In this document: positions 59,320 through 64,000 of the stretch, in pieces
How positions within the stretch are numbered: position 1 is the stretch's first letter
Layout: the number at the start of each line of letters is the position of its first letter
Source: Torreya grandis
Taxonomy: Eukaryota > Streptophyta > Pinopsida > Cupressales > Taxaceae
Direction: 5' to 3'
Assembly (NCBI GenBank): GCA_037957365.1
Contig: JARHVA010003637.1
Location: forward strand, 523,501 to 587,500
DNA: 64,000 bases
Notes under the pieces: model-generated
The model's input: the letters and a program-made list of their open reading frames with translations, nothing else
Database searches by the model: none
Told to the model about the DNA's origin: nothing
Program-made: the position numbers and the translations under genes

Positions 59320-59571
59320 AGAAACTAAGCTCCATAAAATCCAAGGATTACCATACTAGGACCTCATCCTTTGGCCTGTGATAGCAACTAAGCTTCATAG
59401 TGCCCTTCCATTACCATTCTAGGCCCTCATCCCTTAAATTGTATTTGCAACTAAGCTTCACAACATCCATCCATTACCATTATAGACACTCATCATTTGC
59501 CTTGAATTAACAACCAAGATTTGTAGTGCCCTTTCCTTACCATTCCTATCCCTTCTAAATCTGATAACTTA
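59320..59571. repeat. 63-bp tandem array, four units
   Basis: Units begin at 59,320, 59,383, 59,446 and 59,509, exactly 63 bases apart. The core is GCAACTAAGCTTCATAGTG, then CCATTACCAT and CCCTCATCC. Since 63 is a multiple of three, the period keeps the frame, so the array may once have coded a 21-residue repeat. The frame is now broken by stops. Confidence 0.85.
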
Positions 59572-59839
59572 TTATCCCAAAAAGGTTGTGTCATTACAAC
59601 TAAATGGGCCATAGTTACTATCCTAGACAAATAACCAGTATTTGTTAAGCCCATCTTAGATGAGACTATCTATAAAGAGATAATTATCTAACTATCAATA
59701 ATTATTCGTCCATTATCAACCATACCCTACTTTAAATAATCCATGTTGATCACTGACCCATAACAAAGATAATCAGTAACTCTCCAAGTTCCATCATTCA
59801 AAGACCAATATGTGTGTAAAACTAATATTTTAAAACCAA

Positions 59840-60890
59840 TTGTAAACCAAGGACAAGAGAACCAACCAATTCATTATGTTCTTATTAAACCACCTATTTG
59901 TGATTAGTCAACTTATGAAGAGTCACCTTTCGATCCTTTGCCTTTGGTTAAAGAGTCTCACTCTGACAAGACAGTCTTTGTTGAGTCACCTCTTAATTAT
60001 CATAACTACCTTTAGGAAAATAATTATCTCAATATTTGTCATATTTTTAAAGAGCTTCTCTTTGACAAGTCAATCTCTATGGAATTATCTCTTGACCATT
60101 TTCCCCTTGTTGAGGAGTCTCAATTTGACAAACTAGTCTCTTTAGATTCACCTATCAAGTTGTTCCCTCTCTTTGAGGGGCTTCACCTACACAATCGAGT
60201 ATATGTTAAACCCTTCTTAGATGAATCTATTTTAAAATATCCCATTATGACATCATAGGTCATTACTTTTCCAATACCAAACATTCAAAAATACATCATT
60301 ATAGTATCATCCACACTAAATGAAGAATAAACATTGAAGCTACATTATATTCTTGAACCAATATTAGATTTAACATCAAAAATGGAATCAATATTAGTAT
60401 CAACATAAGATTTAGAGTCCCTTGATTTAGACTCAACTTTAGAATCAAAATACATTCATTATTGTTAAAACATTAGTTACACATGCCTTGTAGGTCAATT
60501 TGAATACATTTGTGATCCTTCTATAGTTTTTAAAGATGATTACTTCAACAATGACATTAGTTATCCTAGTATCTTCTACAAGGATTTTGTTGCCTCTTAT
60601 CATTCCATTCCATTTCCACATGCCATTAATACCAACCAACCTAGCCATTATATTGACATTCCACCTCCCACAAGTGTTTATTGGGACGTAAAGAATCATA
60701 CCTTGTTGAACTGCATCCATGGTGACATATCAATTGAATAATATTAGGGGGACCAGGACCACATTCATGTAGAATTAGAACAATCTCCTAGTGAAACCTT
60801 TTTAGATGTGATAGGGGGAAATCAAAGTCCAAACTCAATATCTTCTAGTGAACCAGGTTTATGGTATTATAAGACAATCAAAGTCAAAAG
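59840..60890 (+). pseudogene. Decayed open frame of unknown family, with 21-codon repeats
   Basis: One reading frame can be followed over about 350 codons with fewer than ten stops, which in this AT-rich DNA is unlikely by chance. At the start it reads GQENQPIHYVLIKPP. Then come related blocks of the form KESHSDKTVFVESPL, KELLFDKSISMELSL, EESQFDKLVSLDSPI and EGLHLHNRVYVKP at 59,950, 60,049, 60,112 and 60,175 (steps of 99, 63 and 63). Later it reads YICDPSIVFKDDYFNNDISY and SYHSIPFPHAINTNQPSHY. I do not recognise the family. It could be an element-specific gag or an extra retroelement protein. A - strand open frame over 60,445-60,720 is the shadow of this reading. Confidence 0.55.
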
Positions 60891-63863
60891 TCAACATTAT
60901 TTAGTAAAACCTTGTTGGAGGTGTTACGGGACAATCAAGAAAAAATTATTGATGAAAACCTCTTCAATGAACCAATAGCTAAGCACAATAGTTCTTCACT
61001 TCTTGATGAAGACATTATTAAAGATAAAATCAATACAACTTCCAATCTACAACATAATTAGATGGTATCTAGTCTCAGGGTCAAATAATATAAAAATATG
61101 ATGGTCCTATTGAGATCATATTAATAATTCTTTAACCTTTCCATAAGTAAAATTATGTTGAATCTATAATCAACAACATTATGTGTGCCTAATAATCCCA
61201 TACTTCATTTGTTGCCTAATCATTATACATTCCATTATGATCCACCACTTCATTACCAAATCAAACCTTTTATCCATTATTAACCCTTATTTACCATCCC
61301 TAGCCACACTTTCCTTTACAAAGGCTATGAAGACATCTTGTCTCTAATTTTAGTGTAACTAGAATCAATAACCAATGAAGATTACAACAACATTATTGAA
61401 ATCCAAATCTATAAAAATTTATTGATAGAGCATCTATTTAGAAAAAGGTGTGGGCTAGTAATTTCCATGATTGACTATTTTGGTTGTATCATATGTTGAT
61501 CAAGATGTTCATCTCCACATCATCAAGAATAATAAAATCATATGATTTTCCTTTCGATTTAATTTTCCTTTTTTAGTTTCCATTCACCTTGCCATTATTT
61601 CATACCCTATCAATCATCTTACCTTATCACTTGAGGGAAACCATATTACCATTATAGCTAATTACCATATCATCATATTCTTTATACCATACCATATGTA
61701 ATTTTTACCATACCTTCATTATTGACTAATGTTATTTATACCTTGCCCACCTAGTCCTTTTACATTGGTTTCATTCCATTGGTTCTTTGGGCACATTTAG
61801 TGAGGGGATTTAGATGAAGTTGTAGTAGTTGATTCCATATTCTAGATAGAGGTAATATCTTAAACTAGTAGGATAGTGGTTTATTAGTTACATCCTTCAT
61901 TTTTTATTTCATTTCATTATGAGTGTTACTGGTTATAACCACATATTGGAAAATCAATGTCGTACACCATCCTATTAATTATATTTTCCTTTGGTAAAAT
62001 TAGTATCATTAACCTATGCCATTATTTCCTAATTATAATCACCTATGATAAAATTAATAATAACACCTTTACCATGCATTATAGTATCACCTTTATATTC
62101 CTATATTATACTATTCTATTTTCCTAATTCATGAACTTGATTCTACCTAGTTTAATTTCACCACCTTGTATATGTGGAACTACAATGACTTGAGGTCCCA
62201 TTCTAGGACTATGTAGGCAATGCTTGATTCTTATTAATGTTAGCTCAGTTACCCTTTTTCCAACCCTCTCACCATTTTGTGAACAACCTAAGACACCAGT
62301 CTTACCATTTTCAAAGAAATATATTGTCAATCTCTAATGAGTTACAATACCCTAGAAATTCCACTAATATTAAGAAAAACTTCAAGATCCTATAAAAATT
62401 TAAAATTAGCTTGCCATATCCTAGAGAGATATAAAGCCTAAAAATCAAAAAACATTTATCCTATTTAAACCTAGTCAGTCATCCTCAATCCATCCTACTG
62501 GGGAAAATCCATTGTTGGTTCTAATCCATTTCACTACCATTAGGGGTGTGACCTTCCCTTTACATGTATTTTCACCACATGTTTATCATTCCACTGAGTC
62601 TTCACACATAGATATTGACTTGGTTGATGGCATGATGTTTTTTTTTGCTTTTACTTTCAATTTTTCATGTTTATTTTCTTAGTTATTTTTTTGTTTGTTT
62701 TCCTATTTGTTTGCTTTCATTATTGTGCCTTAAATTGATATATATGCATTTATTGAGTGATTAATTGTACATTATTCTTGATTCCATCCATATTCATACG
62801 TCAAAATTTTCATCATGGTTTTTATCATTGGTGATTTGTTTTAAATTATTTATTATACTAAGAGTTAGACCTTATGCACATTAAGACTAGGTCATCATGG
62901 TGTTTATATCATGTTGTATACCATCATGTGCTATAAAAAAAATTAGTTCAATATATATTAAAATTAATGATGCCACAAAAACTTCTCCTTATTCACCTTA
63001 GTAAATCCTCCCACCCTCCTTGATCAAATCAACCCATCAACCATTTTTTTATATCAATACTAATAATGATGAGCATATCCACATTAGTAGGTAAAACTGA
63101 ATCATTCACATCGATCAATTTTTATTCTTATATTTTATTTATCATTCCATTTTCTCTTTCTTCTAGGTGAACTACATTAGCTTGAGGTCTATTTAGACTA
63201 TGTAGCTAATGCTTGGATACATGGCATATCTTAGGTTGATTCATCCACTATTATTCTTCCAATCATCTCTTTCATCACTTTGCACATCCTCATGTGTCTA
63301 TTTTTTTATGGCTTCTTCAGTCATTATACCATCATATCTATGTTTTCACCCACTCATCTTTAATCTATATGATAGGTTATATCCTTGAGTTATGGGTGCC
63401 AATTTAACCTACTAGGGCACAACAAAAAATCATTATTTAATCCAAGTCATCTTAATGATTATAAACACATGTGAAAAAAATCATTATTTTGACTCATACA
63501 TCCTATTGGGGCATATGCTTGTGCCATTGATTATAACATCCTTTGGGTAAATAAGAGTCTCAACCTTTCTTACTAATTATAACTACCTTTGGTAAAATCA
63601 ATAATTTTAAATAAATGCATACAATTATTCTCTCTATTTGATTAATCTAACCCATAGGTTAATTTCATTATTCTTCTTGATTCTTTTTGAGGGACCATCC
63701 ATCAATCATATGTGTCAGTCACTCCCTCAATGGGGCATCATCATAGGATTTATAAACTTTATTTGGATAATTATCTTATTTTTATTCCTAAAATATTTTT
63801 TCATTATTTTATAATAAATTATTATGCCTATATCTTGAAATGCCTTCCCAAACAAGGGTAAAC
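60891..63863 (+). other. Element E 3' region with scattered repeats
   Basis: No coding is recognised. A block of about 60 bases (GAACTACAATGACTTGAGGT, then ACTATGTAGGCAATGCTTG, near 62,178) recurs at about 63,168 (GAACTACATTAGCTTGAGGT). A TTATAAxCACCTTTGGTAAAA-like motif occurs at about 61,933, 61,978, 62,033, 63,458, 63,531 and 63,577. The end AACAAGGGTAAAC may be the purine tract. Confidence 0.55.
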
Positions 63864-64000
63864 TATAGACACCTAATTTTGGCCACAATTGGTTACTGAC
63901 CAGACATAAAATTGATTTCTACTTAAGCCTAAAAATCACTAAATGTCTAAATTTCATCCATGCATCATTCATTAGTGCTCATAATCATGTTTAGACATCC
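63864..64000 (+). repeat. Element E 3' LTR, start only
   Basis: Matches the beginning of the LTR at 55,169, including TTTTGGCCACAA, AAAATCACTAAATG in place of AGGAATCACTAGACA, and ATCATTCATTAGTG. It continues beyond the window end. Confidence 0.8.

Larger units (their letters stand above)
55169..64000 (+). mobile_element. Element E: LTR element, right end outside window
   Basis: 5' LTR at 55,169-56,212. A 3' LTR start at 63,864 matches the first 140 bases of the 5' LTR (GATACCCCATTTTGGCCAC here, GACACCTAATTTTGGCCAC there). Orientation is + from the TATA box inside the LTR, the primer site after it, and a purine-rich AACAAGGGTAAAC before the second LTR. The interior of about 7.65 kb has no reverse transcriptase or integrase that I can recognise. 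It has several tandem arrays and one decayed frame of unknown family (59,840-60,890). So it is either a non-autonomous element or one whose pol has been lost or replaced. Confidence 0.72.

Noticed and set aside
60445..60720. Open frame of 91 codons on -
   Set aside because: The + strand over the same bases carries the longer, better-structured reading with repeat blocks, so the - reading is its shadow.

Overview
The window reads as intergenic nuclear DNA of a seed plant with a large, repeat-filled genome. It is AT-rich, every recognisable coding trace belongs to a plant-type retroelement, and nearly all of them are broken by stops and frameshifts. The degree of decay, the long LTRs, the nested insertions and the L1-type LINE with a C-terminal RNase H would suit a gymnosperm, but that is inference. 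I found no host gene, tRNA, rRNA, organelle-derived segment or CRISPR array.

Layout. 1-4.3 kb: decayed acidic open frames on +, a purine-rich stretch with short palindromes, and a candidate 3' LTR. 4.43-4.62 kb: an (AC)n microsatellite. 4.8-5.2 kb: a second acidic remnant, on -. 5.2-15 kb: mostly unassigned AT-rich DNA, with a gag remnant on + at 9.9-11.8 kb and an A45 tail after AATAAA at 15.0 kb. 16.25-25.6 kb (-): an L1-type LINE with ORF1, endonuclease, reverse transcriptase, zinc-binding region and RNase H. It is split by element D (17,327-20,861, -), a small LTR element with matching 5-bp target duplications, an initiator-tRNA-Met-type primer site, a purine tract and a single gag-like frame. 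26.35-34.28 kb (-): element C, an LTR element with gag and protease but no reverse transcriptase or integrase. 35.0-39.9 kb (+): element A, a decayed Ty3/gypsy polyprotein. 41.8-53.4 kb (-): element B, a complete-length Ty3/gypsy element with LTRs of about 2.7 kb. 54.75-55.12 kb: a tandem duplication. 55.17-64 kb (+): element E, with a 1.04-kb 5' LTR, a primer site, several tandem arrays, one decayed unknown open frame and a 3' LTR that runs off the window.

How they fit together. A and B share the order gag, protease, an extra RNase H, reverse transcriptase, RNase H, integrase, with the extra RNase H lying upstream of the reverse transcriptase. Both have lost catalytic residues. C, D and E lack recognisable reverse transcriptase and integrase, so they would have needed enzymes from autonomous relatives. 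Order of events that can be read: D inserted into an existing LINE, and C inserted as a unit flanked by a near-perfect 5-bp duplication. The most unusual parts are the small gag-only element D with its doubled primer site, the five-copy module of C, and element E with its 20-bp and 63-bp arrays.
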